Positions 18,611 to 27,291 of a DNA stretch of 43,071 bases are shown here, in pieces (within the stretch, counting starts at the first letter, position 1; every line of letters starts with the position of its first letter). The notes under the pieces are model-generated. The model worked only from the letters and a program-made list of their open reading frames with translations. It made no database searches and was not told where the DNA came from. Origin of the DNA: Paenibacillus hemerocallicola (GTDB lineage Bacteria; Bacillota; Bacilli; Paenibacillales; NBRC-103111); assembly GCF_006265175.1 (NCBI RefSeq), contig NZ_VDCQ01000079.1:1-43071 (forward strand). The letters are read 5' to 3'. The position numbers and the translations under genes are program-made.

Positions 18611-19882
18611 TCAAGCTTTGTCGGAAAGCCGTTCGACGATCAGCAGCACATTGCGGATAATATGGTACGGATCTTTGACCGGCAGCGCGACCACTTTATC
18701 CAGCGGCTGTCCGTCGCGGTCCCGGATCTGGATCCACTCGCCGACGGTTACGTCCGGGTTCGGGAATGTCCGGAACACGTATTCATGCGTTTTCTCGTAC
18801 AGCTCGGCGAAATCGCGATCCCCCGTCAGACGGTAGGCGAGAAGCGTCGTATACAGCGCCTCGGAATGCGCCCACCACAGCTTGCTGTCCCACGTATTCA
18901 ACACATTGGCGTCGAAGGCCGTCCCCCGGTCCGTTCCCTTTGGCGGTCCGCCTTCGCAGTCGACGTAGTGGAGAAGCCCTCCGAACGTCTCGTCCCAACC
19001 GATCGCATACGCCCGCTTGATTGCCCGGGATACGCGTTCGATCCATTCCGCGTTGCGCTCCTTCTCCGCTTCGTGCAGGACGAACCACATGTCCTCGAGC
19101 GTATGTCCGGGGTTCAAGTGGCGCGACACGACCCAATCCGCGTCCCGGCTGCCGTCGGCCCTGAGCACCTCCGCCACTGTATCGTCCGGTTGGAAGAAAG
19201 TCGTAATAATCTCGTTCGCGTAGGCTACCCGCCGCTGCGAAAGCTCGCCGGCCCGGGGATGTCCGGAAGCGAGCAAAGCTTCATGAACCGACTGCGCGAC
19301 GTTCAGCATAATCATCGGAATCGAATGCGACTGGAAAGCATCCGGCAGCGTGTAAGGCTCGCTGCGCAAATCCCCGGAAGCGATCCGCCGCTCCAGACGG
19401 TCGAACAGTCCGAGCGCTTCGGCAATCGTCTCCGCATCCCCGCTTACCCGTCCGAATTCCGCAAACCCCATCGCCACGAAACAATCGACGAACAAGCTGA
19501 TATCGTACCCCTTGCCCGGGTATACTTCTTTCTTCTCGCCTTCCCGGGTCAACAAGTAGGCGCAGTTGCCGTTATCCATGATCGCGTGACGCTTCAGGAA
19601 GCCGACCGTCTTCGCCGCATGAGCCAAATAAGCATTCGCATCGCCAGGCACCATGCCCCGCCGTACCGCATCGGCCAGCCGCGCCAGTGCCCACACGAAT
19701 CTCCCCTGGGACCATACGTACTTATCCGTGCTTGTCCGGCTCTTGCCGTCATTCGAGAAGCATGTAAATACGCCTCCCAGCTCGCGATCGAGCGCCTTTT
19801 CATTCCACCAGAAAGGCAGCAGCACATCCGTCAAATGTCGTTTGTAATCGTCGAGCAGTACCGGCGAATCCAACCGTGGCAT
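18611..19882 (-). CDS. AGE family epimerase/isomerase (N-acylglucosamine 2-epimerase-like)
   Basis: This 423-residue protein has the (alpha/alpha)6-barrel pattern of the AGE family, with WSQGRFVWALARL, a central histidine segment (RHLNPGHTLEDMWFV) and a C-terminal W..HSEALYTTLLAY. Members interconvert sugars such as N-acylglucosamine/N-acylmannosamine, cellobiose or mannose; the substrate cannot be told here. No signal peptide is present, so it is cytosolic. The ATG at 19882 follows GGGAGAGG by 7 nt; an upstream TTG at 19888 is less likely. A strong terminator after speE stands just upstream, so it needs its own promoter, which I could not place. Confidence 0.85.
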   Translation of the reverse strand: MPRLDSPVLLDDYKRHLTDVLLPFWWNEKALDRELGGVFTCFSNDGKSRTSTDKYVWSQGRFVWALARLADAVRRGMVPGDANAYLAHAAKTVGFLKRHAIMDNGNCAYLLTREGEKKEVYPGKGYDISLFVDCFVAMGFAEFGRVSGDAETIAEALGLFDRLERRIASGDLRSEPYTLPDAFQSHSIPMIMLNVAQSVHEALLASGHPRAGELSQRRVAYANEIITTFFQPDDTVAEVLRADGSRDADWVVSRHLNPGHTLEDMWFVLHEAEKERNAEWIERVSRAIKRAYAIGWDETFGGLLHYVDCEGGPPKGTDRGTAFDANVLNTWDSKLWWAHSEALYTTLLAYRLTGDRDFAELYEKTHEYVFRTFPNPDVTVGEWIQIRDRDGQPLDKVVALPVKDPYHIIRNVLLIVERLSDKA

Positions 19883-19944
19883 CGGCAATCCTCTCCCTTT
19901 CTCCCCAGGTATGTAGGTACGAGCCGTATTCGGCCTGCAAGCTG

Positions 19945-19975
19945 AAAAAAAAGATGAAGGGCGTCCTTCATCTTT
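19945..19975 (-). terminator. Rho-independent terminator of speE
   Basis: AAAGATGAAGG and CCTTCATCTTT form a perfect 11-bp stem with a 4-nt loop, followed by a run of T residues on the minus strand. Confidence 0.95.
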
Positions 19976-19997
19976 CGGCTTTATCGTGATGCTTCGA

Positions 19998-20825
19998 TTA
20001 TTTGATCAAGTCTTCCACGAACTTGGGCAGCGCGAACGCAGCCTTGTGCAGCCGCGGCGTGTAATACTTCGTCTCGATCTCGGGAATGCCGGTCTCGTCG
20101 ACCTGCAGCGGATCGTACGTTTTGCTTCCGAGCGTAAACGTCCACAGACCGCTCGGATAAGTAGGGATGTTCGCCCCGTACACGCGAACGATCGGGAAAA
20201 TCTCGCGAACGTCCCGGTTGACCGTGCGGATCAAATCCGCCTTGAACCAAGGGTTGTCCGTCTGGGCGACGAAAATGCCGTCTTCCTTAAGCGCCTCGTA
20301 GATGCCTTGGTAGAAGCCTCGGCTGAACAATTCCACAGCGGGCCCGACCGGCTCCGTAGAGTCGACCATGATAACGTCATACGTGTTTTTATGCTCATGA
20401 ATGTGCATATATCCGTCATTGACAATGACTTGCACGCGCGGATTATCCAGCTCGCCTGCGATTTCGGGCAAATATTTTTTGGAATATTCGATAACTTTGC
20501 CGTCTATTTCGACCAGTACCGCTTTCTCGACCTTGGGGTGCTTCAGCACCTCGCGAATGACGCCGCCATCGCCGCCGCCGACAACCAGCACGTGCTTCGG
20601 ATTCGGATGGGTGAACAAGGCGGGATGGGCTACCATCTCATGGTAGACGAACTCGTCGCGTACCGTGGTCATGACCATGCCGTCCAGCACGAGCATGCGG
20701 CCCCATTCCGTCGTGTCGATGATCGCCAAATCTTGAAATTCCGTCTGCTCCCTAACGAGGGTTTCTTTAATTTTGGCCGTAATGCCGAATTCCTCGGTCT
20801 GTTTCTCGGTATACCACAGTTCCAT
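19998..20825 (-). CDS. speE: Polyamine aminopropyltransferase (spermidine synthase)
   Basis: SpeE transfers an aminopropyl group from decarboxylated SAM to putrescine. The 275-residue protein has the N-terminal beta part ([20 protein letters not shown]), the nucleotide loop [34 protein letters not shown], and the substrate-loop segment [14 protein letters not shown], followed by AQTDNPWF. The ATG at 20825 has GGAAGGG 9 nt upstream; the ATG at 20834 abuts the RBS. In Bacillus it follows pbpG and precedes speB; here it diverges from pbpG and no speB is present. Confidence 0.97.
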   Translation of the reverse strand: MELWYTEKQTEEFGITAKIKETLVREQTEFQDLAIIDTTEWGRMLVLDGMVMTTVRDEFVYHEMVAHPALFTHPNPKHVLVVGGGDGGVIREVLKHPKVEKAVLVEIDGKVIEYSKKYLPEIAGELDNPRVQVIVNDGYMHIHEHKNTYDVIMVDSTEPVGPAVELFSRGFYQGIYEALKEDGIFVAQTDNPWFKADLIRTVNRDVREIFPIVRVYGANIPTYPSGLWTFTLGSKTYDPLQVDETGIPEIETKYYTPRLHKAAFALPKFVEDLIK

Positions 20826-20886
20826 GAGGGTCATCCCTTCCTTCCCTTAACTCGCTTCCTTCATTGTACCACAAGGCACAAATTGT

Positions 20887-20914
20887 ATTATAGTAAAACA
20901 CCGCAAAAATGCAA
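20887..20914 (-). promoter_or_regulatory. SigmaA promoter of speE
   Basis: TTGCAT (plus 20909-20914), 16-nt spacer and a perfect TATAAT (20887-20892), about 60 nt before the ATG. Confidence 0.75.
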
Positions 20915-21005
20915 CGGCCCGATGCAAAAACCGTCGTCTTTCATAAAAACTTAAAAGAAGCAGCACGAAATCGGAAGCAATCTTCGCTTTTTCTTCGGCT
21001 TCCTT

Positions 21006-21035
21006 GAATAGCAGCCTCCTTCGCACCCCATACTA
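21006..21035 (+). promoter_or_regulatory. SigmaF/sigmaG-type promoter of pbpG
   Basis: GAATA (21006-21010), 18-nt spacer and CATACTA (21029-21035) match the forespore consensus. B. subtilis pbpG is a forespore gene, which fits. Confidence 0.65.
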
Positions 21036-21078
21036 GGAATAGTAGTTTCCAAAGATGCCCACCGAAGGAGGAGCCGCT

Positions 21079-23163
21079 ATGGAGGGAACGGATCATAGCA
21101 CAAACGGCCGCGGCGGCGGAAGCCGTTCGAGACAGGGACGCCGTCCCAAAAAGGGGCGCTTCCGCAAATTCGTGACGTTTATGTTCAGCTGCGCCCTGCT
21201 CGGCATATCGGGACTCGTCGTGCTCGTGCTCTATTTGCATTCCCAAGCGCTCCCGGTCGGGACATTCTCCCAGCCGTCGCAAATGTACGATATGCACGGC
21301 GAGCTGATCACCTCGTTCCAGCCGGGCCAAAACCGCGAATTCGTGCCGCTGAAAAGCATACCGAAATCTTTGATCGACGCTACGCTGGCCATCGAGGACA
21401 AACGTTTCTACGATCACGTAGGAGTCGATTTGCGCGGTATTGCCCGCGCCGCCGTCGTCAACGTGCAGCATATGGACAGGGTCCAGGGAGCAAGCACGCT
21501 GACCCAGCAGCTGGCCCGAAATCTATATTTGACCCAGGATCGCACCTGGTCGAGAAAAATAAAAGAAGCGATGTACGCGGTCCAGCTCGAAATGCAGCTC
21601 AGCAAAGATCAGATTATGGAGAAGTATTTGAACGACGCCACGTATTACGGCAATTCCGCATATGGCGTCCAAGCCGCGGCGAAGCTGTTCTTCGGCAAAG
21701 ACGTAAGCGAGCTGTCGCTTGCCGAAAGCGCGATGATCGCCGGCGTACCGAAGGGGCCGCGCTATTACTCGCCTTATTTCGATATGGACAATGCCAAGCA
21801 GCGCCAGGAGCTGATTTTATCCGAAATGGCCAATCAGGGCTTCATTACGGAGCAGGAGGCGGAGAACGCCAAGCGGGAGAAGCTGGATATCCAGCCGGCG
21901 GCCAAAAAAAACACAGTCGTCCAGGCGCCGTATTTCCGCGATTACGTGCGCCATATAGCCACACAGCAGCTCGGTATCGACGATCGCGAGTTCGAGGAGG
22001 GCGGCATCCGGATATACACGACGCTTGATCTCGCTATGCAGAAGGTCGCCGAAGAAGCCGTCGCCAAGCAGTTGGACGACAAGGACGAGCTGCAGGCGTC
22101 TCTCGTGGCGATCGATCCGCGCAACGGCTACGTGAAGGCGATGGTCGGCGGCAAAGATTACAGCGCCAATCAGTTTAACCGGGCCATATCGGACAGCCGG
22201 CAGCCGGGCTCCGCGTTCAAGGCGTTCGTCTATTTGACGGCGCTGCAGCAGCCGGGCTTTACTCCGGTTAGCCGGTTCAAGAGCGAACCGACCGTGTTCA
22301 CGTACGACAACGGGCGGAAAACGTACACGCCCAGCAATTTCGCCGGCAAATACCCGAACGGCTTTATCGATTTGCGGGAAGCGATCTCGAAATCGGACAA
22401 CATCTACGCGGTACAAACGATCATGCAGGTCGGCGCGGACAAAGTTATCGAGACGGCGCGAAAAATGGGCGTGACGAGCCCTCTCGAGCCGCTTCCTTCG
22501 CTTGCGCTCGGCACGTACCCGGTCAGCCCCCTCGAGATGGCGGGGGCATTCGGGGTTATCGCCAATCAAGGCGTGCGAATCGAGACTACGGTCATTACGA
22601 AAATCGTATCCTCCACCGGTCGAGTATTATATGAAGCAAAGCCTTCCAAGGTAAAGGTCGTCGAGCCGGAATACGCTTATACGCTCACCAATTTGATGAA
22701 AAGCGTCTTTGACCCGGGAGGAACGGCCGGCCGGGTCGCCGAGCAGATCAAGCGGCCGGTTGCCGGCAAAACCGGTACGACAAACACCGACGCGTGGATG
22801 GTCGGCTTCACGCCCGAGCTTGCGACCGCCGTCTGGGTCGGATACGACCGCGACCGCGTCATCAGCTCCGTGGATTCGTACAAGGCGTCTCCGATCTTCG
22901 CGGACTTCACCGAGCATGCCCTCGAAGCGGTCCCCCCGAAGCTGTTCCCGATGCCGGACAACGTGGTCAGCGTCTATATCGACCCGGCTACGGGCAAGCT
23001 GGCTACCGACAAGTGTCCGGGCGCCCGGGCGGAAGTGTTCGTCAAAGGGACGGAGCCGACCGACTATTGCTCCGAGCACGGGAACGCTCCGCCGAGCGAC
23101 GGGAAGAACGAGCAGAAGAAGGGCTCGTGGTGGAATGATTTGAAACGCTGGTGGAACGACTGA
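21079..23163 (+). CDS. pbpG: Class A penicillin-binding protein (PBP2d/PbpG type)
   Basis: This bifunctional transglycosylase/transpeptidase builds peptidoglycan. The 694-residue protein has a basic cytoplasmic tail, one membrane anchor (about 31-53), the GT51 domain (catalytic E106 in AIEDKRF, GASTLTQQLARNLYL) and the transpeptidase domain with S378-x-x-K381 (PGSAFK), SDN (439-441) and KTGT (564-567). A short C-terminal stretch has two Cys in the pattern KCPGA...YCSEHG and ends in a Trp/Lys-rich tail. GAAGGAGGAG precedes the ATG at 21079; an in-frame ATG at 21055 lies before it. Neighbours speE and ywhD, and a forespore promoter, point to the sporulation PBP PbpG. Confidence 0.94.
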   Translation: MEGTDHSTNGRGGGSRSRQGRRPKKGRFRKFVTFMFSCALLGISGLVVLVLYLHSQALPVGTFSQPSQMYDMHGELITSFQPGQNREFVPLKSIPKSLIDATLAIEDKRFYDHVGVDLRGIARAAVVNVQHMDRVQGASTLTQQLARNLYLTQDRTWSRKIKEAMYAVQLEMQLSKDQIMEKYLNDATYYGNSAYGVQAAAKLFFGKDVSELSLAESAMIAGVPKGPRYYSPYFDMDNAKQRQELILSEMANQGFITEQEAENAKREKLDIQPAAKKNTVVQAPYFRDYVRHIATQQLGIDDREFEEGGIRIYTTLDLAMQKVAEEAVAKQLDDKDELQASLVAIDPRNGYVKAMVGGKDYSANQFNRAISDSRQPGSAFKAFVYLTALQQPGFTPVSRFKSEPTVFTYDNGRKTYTPSNFAGKYPNGFIDLREAISKSDNIYAVQTIMQVGADKVIETARKMGVTSPLEPLPSLALGTYPVSPLEMAGAFGVIANQGVRIETTVITKIVSSTGRVLYEAKPSKVKVVEPEYAYTLTNLMKSVFDPGGTAGRVAEQIKRPVAGKTGTTNTDAWMVGFTPELATAVWVGYDRDRVISSVDSYKASPIFADFTEHALEAVPPKLFPMPDNVVSVYIDPATGKLATDKCPGARAEVFVKGTEPTDYCSEHGNAPPSDGKNEQKKGSWWNDLKRWWND

Positions 23164-23236
23164 GGCGGTCCGGACAAAGCGCCGCGATGTTCGGCGTGGA
23201 GCGGCCCTGCAGGGCCCGAAGCCTGCGCCGCAACAC

Positions 23237-23268
23237 AAAAAGGCAGACGAGAAATCGTCTGCCTTTTT
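23237..23268. terminator. Bidirectional terminator between pbpG and ywhD
   Basis: AAAAAGGCAGACGA-GAAA-TCGTCTGCCTTTTT: a perfect 14-bp stem with a GNRA tetraloop and T-runs in both directions. It ends pbpG (plus) and ywhD (minus). Confidence 0.97.
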
Positions 23269-23366
23269 GCTGTCCTAGTATATTGTGCAAATATACTCCA
23301 ATTAGTTTAACCGAGAAGCCTCAATCCCACAACGGCTGACACACAATCGACACAAAAGATTCGAGA

Positions 23367-23858
23367 TCAGGCGAGCCCTTGCTTCAGAGCCTCTCCCGAG
23401 CGTTCCCACCATTCCGCGTTATGTCCGATCAAGACGTTTCGGAGAGCCGTCTTCTCCGTCTCGTTCAACCCGTCCAAAATGATTCGCCCTTTGAGCGCGT
23501 AGTCCATTTTGTTGACGTGTTCGGCGAGAATTTTCCAGCCTCTTCTGGCTTCGGTATCGACCAGCATCTCGCAGGCCGTCGCCCCCGAGTAAAATTGCCC
23601 TTCCTCGTTTCTTCCGACGTACACCCACACGATCCAGCACTTGCGGCCGTTCGGCACGTCCTCCTTGTTCATGGAAAACTTGACGCCGCGCTCCACCTTG
23701 CTCTTGGCATGAATCGCGCCCAAATCGATGTATGCTTCGTCTCCGTCAATGATGACGCTGGACAAATTGGACAAATCGAGCGCGCCCGCGCCGAAGCCTT
23801 TATGCTCTTTGCTGCTGACGACGTTCAGCGCCAGCTTCTTTTTTTCATTGTTTTCCAT
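23367..23858 (-). CDS. ywhD: YwhD family protein
   Basis: This 163-residue soluble protein matches the YwhD family by its opening (KKLALNVVSSKEHKGFGAGALDLSNLS) and by the neighbouring pbpG and speE, as in B. subtilis. Its function is unknown. The middle part (GRKCWIVWVYVGRNEEGQFY) is beta-rich and the C-terminus helical (LRNVLIGHNAEWWERSGEAL). The ATG at 23858 has AAGGTG 8 nt upstream; an upstream ATG at 23876 is also open. A possible sigmaA promoter lies at 23913-23940, and it shares the bidirectional terminator. Confidence 0.92.
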   Translation of the reverse strand: MENNEKKKLALNVVSSKEHKGFGAGALDLSNLSSVIIDGDEAYIDLGAIHAKSKVERGVKFSMNKEDVPNGRKCWIVWVYVGRNEEGQFYSGATACEMLVDTEARRGWKILAEHVNKMDYALKGRIILDGLNETEKTALRNVLIGHNAEWWERSGEALKQGLA

Positions 23859-23912
23859 GGCAGCTTCACCTTCCATTTTTCCGACTGGCGAAAAATCGTC
23901 CCGTTTCCACTT

Positions 23913-23940
23913 ATTTTAGCTAATAATCCGCGAAAAGCAA
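23913..23940 (-). promoter_or_regulatory. Possible sigmaA promoter of ywhD
   Basis: TTGCTT (plus 23935-23940), 16-nt spacer, TAAAAT (23913-23918), about 55 nt before the ATG. Confidence 0.45.
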
Positions 23941-23985
23941 ACATATACATGCTGTAGATGCTTGTCAACGGGGTGAGAATCGTTT

Positions 23986-25968
23986 ATGATCAAACGCCTG
24001 TCCAAACGCAGCACACTATGGCTTGTCCTTCTTGCACTGCTTGCCGCGACGATTACCGTCCAATTCGCGGGGCGCCCCTGGCCTTACGCAGCGTCTACCG
24101 TCTTGAACGAACCCGGGCCTGCGCCCCAACCGCTCGAGCCGCCGTCGCCGACCGTCAAGGATACGCCGAAGCCGCTCAGCAACCGGATCGTGGAGTATCA
24201 TATTGCCGTCCAGCTGGACGCCGAACAGAAGAGCTTGACCGGTGCCCAAGCCTTGACATGGAAAAACCCGGGAACCCAGCCTGTCAGCGAGCTATACTTT
24301 CATCTGTATCCGAATGCATTCCAATCGAAGAAGTCGACGTTTTTGCGCGAATCCGGAGGCAAGCTGCGGCAGGACGAAATGAAAAACGACAGCTACGGTG
24401 CCATGACGATCGAATCGATCGCAACCGAGGACGGAACCGATCTGACACCCTCGATGCAATTCGTACAGCCCGACGATGGCAACAAGCAGGATCAGACATT
24501 AATGAAAATACGCCTCCCGCAACCGGTCAATCCCGGCGGCGAGACGACCGTCAAGTTTCGTTTCTCGGTCAAGCTCCCTTATGTATTCGCCCGGATGGGC
24601 TATGCGGGAGATTTCGTCATGGCGGGACAATGGTTTCCGAAGATCGCCGTCTATGAGAAAAAAGGGATGCGCGGCAGAGCCGAGGAAGGCTGGAATTTGC
24701 ATCAATATCACGGCAACTCGGAATTTTACGCCGATTTCGGCATGTACAACGTGCGCATTCAGGTTCCGACCAACTATACGGTGGCGGCTACCGGCTTTCC
24801 GACCAAGCCTGCCGCCGACGACGGGACGAAGAAGACGTACCAGTTCTACGCCGACGACGTTCACGATTTCGCCTGGGCGGCCTCTCCGAACTTCATTTAT
24901 GTGGAGGAGCCGTTCTCGACCCCTCACGTGCCCGGCGTCAAAATCAAGCTGTACCTCGATCCCGCGCACGAATCGTTGAAAGACCGCTACCTGTACGCGG
25001 CGAAGCGGGCGTTGGCCAAATACAGCGAATGGTTCGGTACTTATCCGTATTCGACCTTGTCCATCGTCATCCCCCCGCCTGGCGGCAACGGCGCGGGCGG
25101 CATGGAGTATCCGACGCTCGTCACCGGCTGGGAGGCGTCCGACAGCACCGACGGCTTCGAGCTCGAGCGCGTCATCGTGCACGAAATCGGCCACCAGTAC
25201 TGGTACGGCATGGTCGCGAGCAACGAATTCGAGGAGGCGTGGCTGGACGAAGGCTTTACGTCCTATGCCGAGGATTTGCTCATGGCGAGCGAATTCGGGC
25301 AGAAAACGAACCTCCCGCTCGAATCGAGCTATATTACGAGTCCGGAGCCGCTCCGGCAAGCGTCATGGCTGTATGGCGGGCACAGCCGCTACGCCGATAA
25401 CGTCTATACCCGCGCGAAGCTCGTGTTGACGGGCATCGAGAAGCAAATCGGACAGAAGCAGATGCTTCGCGTGCTGAAAACGTATTTCGAACGATGGAAA
25501 TTCAAGCACCCGGGTACGAGCGATTTCCAAGCCGTGCTCGAAAGCGTCACGAAAACGAGCTGGAGCGAATATTTCGATCAGTTCGTCAACGGCGGCAGCA
25601 TGACCGACTATGCCGTCGAGCATATTCAGACCCGCAAAATCAAGCAGGACGACAAGACGGTGTACGAGAATGCCGTGCTGATCAAGAAATACGGCGGCCA
25701 CTATATGGACGTGCCGATCCGCTTTCACTTTACGGACGGCTCCGACGTGGACAAAAGCTGGGACGGCCGGGATCCGCAGGTGCTGTACACGCTTACGAGC
25801 GAATCGCCGATCGAATGGGTCGCGATCGATCCGCGGCAGACAATGATTTTGGAGACGAAGCGGATCAACAACTTTATGCAAGTGTCCGTGGACAGCAAGT
25901 GGAAGGTACGCTGGAATATCGGGATCGTCAAATTGATCGAGACCTTGTTGAACGGGGTCGCCTGGTGA
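23986..25968 (+). CDS. M1 family zinc metallopeptidase, membrane-anchored
   Basis: This 660-residue protein has an N-terminal hydrophobic segment (about 10-28) that serves as anchor or signal, then a Pro-rich linker and a beta-rich domain. The gluzincin core carries GAGGMEYPTLV (the substrate-binding GAMEN equivalent), the zinc motif H399-E-I-G-H403 and the third ligand E422 (NEFEEAWLDEGF), 18 residues apart as in M1 aminopeptidases. The catalytic domain is most likely outside the membrane. The substrate is unknown. GGGGTGA stands before the ATG. The downstream membrane-protein gene follows within 20 nt, so the two form an operon. Confidence 0.9.
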   Translation: MIKRLSKRSTLWLVLLALLAATITVQFAGRPWPYAASTVLNEPGPAPQPLEPPSPTVKDTPKPLSNRIVEYHIAVQLDAEQKSLTGAQALTWKNPGTQPVSELYFHLYPNAFQSKKSTFLRESGGKLRQDEMKNDSYGAMTIESIATEDGTDLTPSMQFVQPDDGNKQDQTLMKIRLPQPVNPGGETTVKFRFSVKLPYVFARMGYAGDFVMAGQWFPKIAVYEKKGMRGRAEEGWNLHQYHGNSEFYADFGMYNVRIQVPTNYTVAATGFPTKPAADDGTKKTYQFYADDVHDFAWAASPNFIYVEEPFSTPHVPGVKIKLYLDPAHESLKDRYLYAAKRALAKYSEWFGTYPYSTLSIVIPPPGGNGAGGMEYPTLVTGWEASDSTDGFELERVIVHEIGHQYWYGMVASNEFEEAWLDEGFTSYAEDLLMASEFGQKTNLPLESSYITSPEPLRQASWLYGGHSRYADNVYTRAKLVLTGIEKQIGQKQMLRVLKTYFERWKFKHPGTSDFQAVLESVTKTSWSEYFDQFVNGGSMTDYAVEHIQTRKIKQDDKTVYENAVLIKKYGGHYMDVPIRFHFTDGSDVDKSWDGRDPQVLYTLTSESPIEWVAIDPRQTMILETKRINNFMQVSVDSKWKVRWNIGIVKLIETLLNGVAW

Positions 25969-25982
25969 GGTGAATGCCGCTT

Positions 25983-26798
25983 ATGCTCCGCCATTTGAAA
26001 AACGGCTTCAAAACGACGACATCGCATACGTTTCTCCTTCTCGTGCTATGGCTGTACCATTTCGCTTGGGGCTTCCTGCTGCTCCTATTCGTCAAATCGG
26101 TTGTCGTCCCGCTGATGCACCGGTTTCCCGGCCAGCATCTGGCGCCGGGCGCCTCCCATCTGTTTATGGCGGAAGGGCAGTTCCGCCTGATGAAAACCGA
26201 TATCAGCCATACGTATTTGTGGCTGCTGCTCGCATTCGTGGCCGCGCGAATGCTCCTTACTCCGCTGCTGAACGCGGGAGTCTACTATTCGATCCACAAT
26301 GCCCATATGAATTCGGGCTATCGGTTTCTGCAAGGAATCCGGCAGTTGGGACGGCCGTTCTTCGGATACTATCTGATCCAGATGGCGTTGACGCTGGCGC
26401 CCTTGTATTGGCTGTATCCGGTAGCGGAGAAAGCGTTCCTGAAGCACGGCGATTACACATCGCTCGGACTCGCGCTTCTGCCCTGGATCGCTGCCTATGT
26501 CCTGTACGGCTTCCTGCTCCGCCTGTGCTTCATCTATATTCAGCTTGGACGAACGGCGGAGGACACGGCCGGCAAGTCTCTCCTGCTGTTCCTCCGCAAG
26601 CTTCCCGTCATCGCGGCTCTGGCTCTGACGATTATCGCTTTGTCCGGCGCGGCGACGGCCGCCGCATTATCCGCCTCTCTCTTGTGGGCCGGCATTTCCG
26701 CCCTTATTCTGCAGCAGCTGTTCCATATCGTGAACTTGCTGTTCAAGCTGTGGACGATCGCCGCGCAGTATCACGTATATGCCGGCGAAGCGAAATGA
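25983..26798 (+). CDS. Polytopic membrane protein of unknown function
   Basis: This protein of about 271 residues has roughly six membrane segments, among them FLLLVLWLYHFAWGFLLLLFV, LWLLLAFVAARMLL, LALLPWIAAYVLYGFLLRL and a C-terminal pair (LALTIIALSGAATAAALSAS). I do not recognise the family. It follows the M1 peptidase gene closely, so its job may be linked to that enzyme. The ATG at 25983 sits 10 nt after GAGGTG; the in-frame ATG at 25974 abuts the RBS and is the alternative. Confidence 0.75.
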   Translation: MLRHLKNGFKTTTSHTFLLLVLWLYHFAWGFLLLLFVKSVVVPLMHRFPGQHLAPGASHLFMAEGQFRLMKTDISHTYLWLLLAFVAARMLLTPLLNAGVYYSIHNAHMNSGYRFLQGIRQLGRPFFGYYLIQMALTLAPLYWLYPVAEKAFLKHGDYTSLGLALLPWIAAYVLYGFLLRLCFIYIQLGRTAEDTAGKSLLLFLRKLPVIAALALTIIALSGAATAAALSASLLWAGISALILQQLFHIVNLLFKLWTIAAQYHVYAGEAK

Positions 26799-26913
26799 GA
26801 TATGGCGAACCGGAAGTATTCAAAGAGAGGAAGCTATGAAGGCAAGGAGGCGGGGAATGCACTCCACTTCCGTTAAAATCCAGTTGTCTTATTTGAAATT
26901 GCCGAGGTTACAA

Positions 26914-27002
26914 CTCGATTATAAAGTCAGCCGCTCCGCTTTACGCACATTTCCCCGCCCCCTTTTAGTATTCCATAATCTCTTTTCGACTTTATAACCG
27001 AG
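26914..27002. repeat. Long inverted repeat downstream of the membrane protein gene
   Basis: Arms at 26914-26928 and 26988-27002 pair at 14 of 15 positions (core TTATAAAGTC / GACTTTATAA) around 59 nt. It lies in a 209-nt stretch without a convincing gene, just before a plus-strand terminator. Confidence 0.55.
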
Positions 27003-27007
27003 CCCGC

Positions 27008-27041
27008 CCCCTTCTCTTTCACGACAGAGAAGGGGTTTTTT
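27008..27041 (+). terminator. Rho-independent terminator of the M1 peptidase operon
   Basis: CCCCTTCTCT and AGAGAAGGGG form a perfect 10-bp stem with an 8-nt loop, followed by six T residues. Confidence 0.95.
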
Positions 27042-27129
27042 CTCGTTATTTTAAGCTTTTTTGAAATAAAATTGATTTTATCAAAAAAAATGTTGGAATA
27101 AAGCAGGAAATCCATCGGAAAAGGCGAAT

Positions 27130-27135
27130 TATAAT
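27130..27135 (+). promoter_or_regulatory. -10 box upstream of the riboswitch
   Basis: A perfect TATAAT about 27 nt before the aptamer. No good -35 is seen at 16-18 nt, so this is tentative. Confidence 0.4.
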
Positions 27136-27161
27136 TACCCGGAAACAAAATAATCGAAACA

Positions 27162-27273
27162 TGCCGAATTCCTGCGCAAGCAGGAAACGGGGGAACCATT
27201 CCGGGTGAATTGATCTCGCATGCAAGTGATCATAGGGCACCTTCGACCGAACCCTCAGCTAACCTCGTAGGCA
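27162..27273 (+). promoter_or_regulatory. ydaO/yuaA (cyclic di-AMP) riboswitch
   Basis: The segment holds the hallmark blocks of this aptamer: GCCGAATTCCTG at the 5' end, a GGGTGAATT block in the middle, and ACCGAACCCTCAGCTAACCT with CGTAGGC at the 3' end. The closing helix is TGCC (27162-27165) with GGCA (27270-27273). The class is known to sense c-di-AMP and to control cell-wall hydrolases, including NlpC/P60 genes like the one that follows. The aptamer ends 2-3 nt before the RBS. Confidence 0.9.
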
Positions 27274-27291
27274 CCGGAAGGAGTCGCCTCT

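Noticed and set aside
17469-19945. Long plus-strand frames opposite argS and the AGE epimerase
   Set aside because: Antisense shadows of well-identified minus-strand genes, Arg/His-rich and without family features.
26836-26997. 53-codon plus-strand frame with GAGAGGAAG before its ATG
   Set aside because: Runs into the inverted repeat and ends at the terminator region; the sequence resembles no family I know and its composition is that of non-coding DNA.
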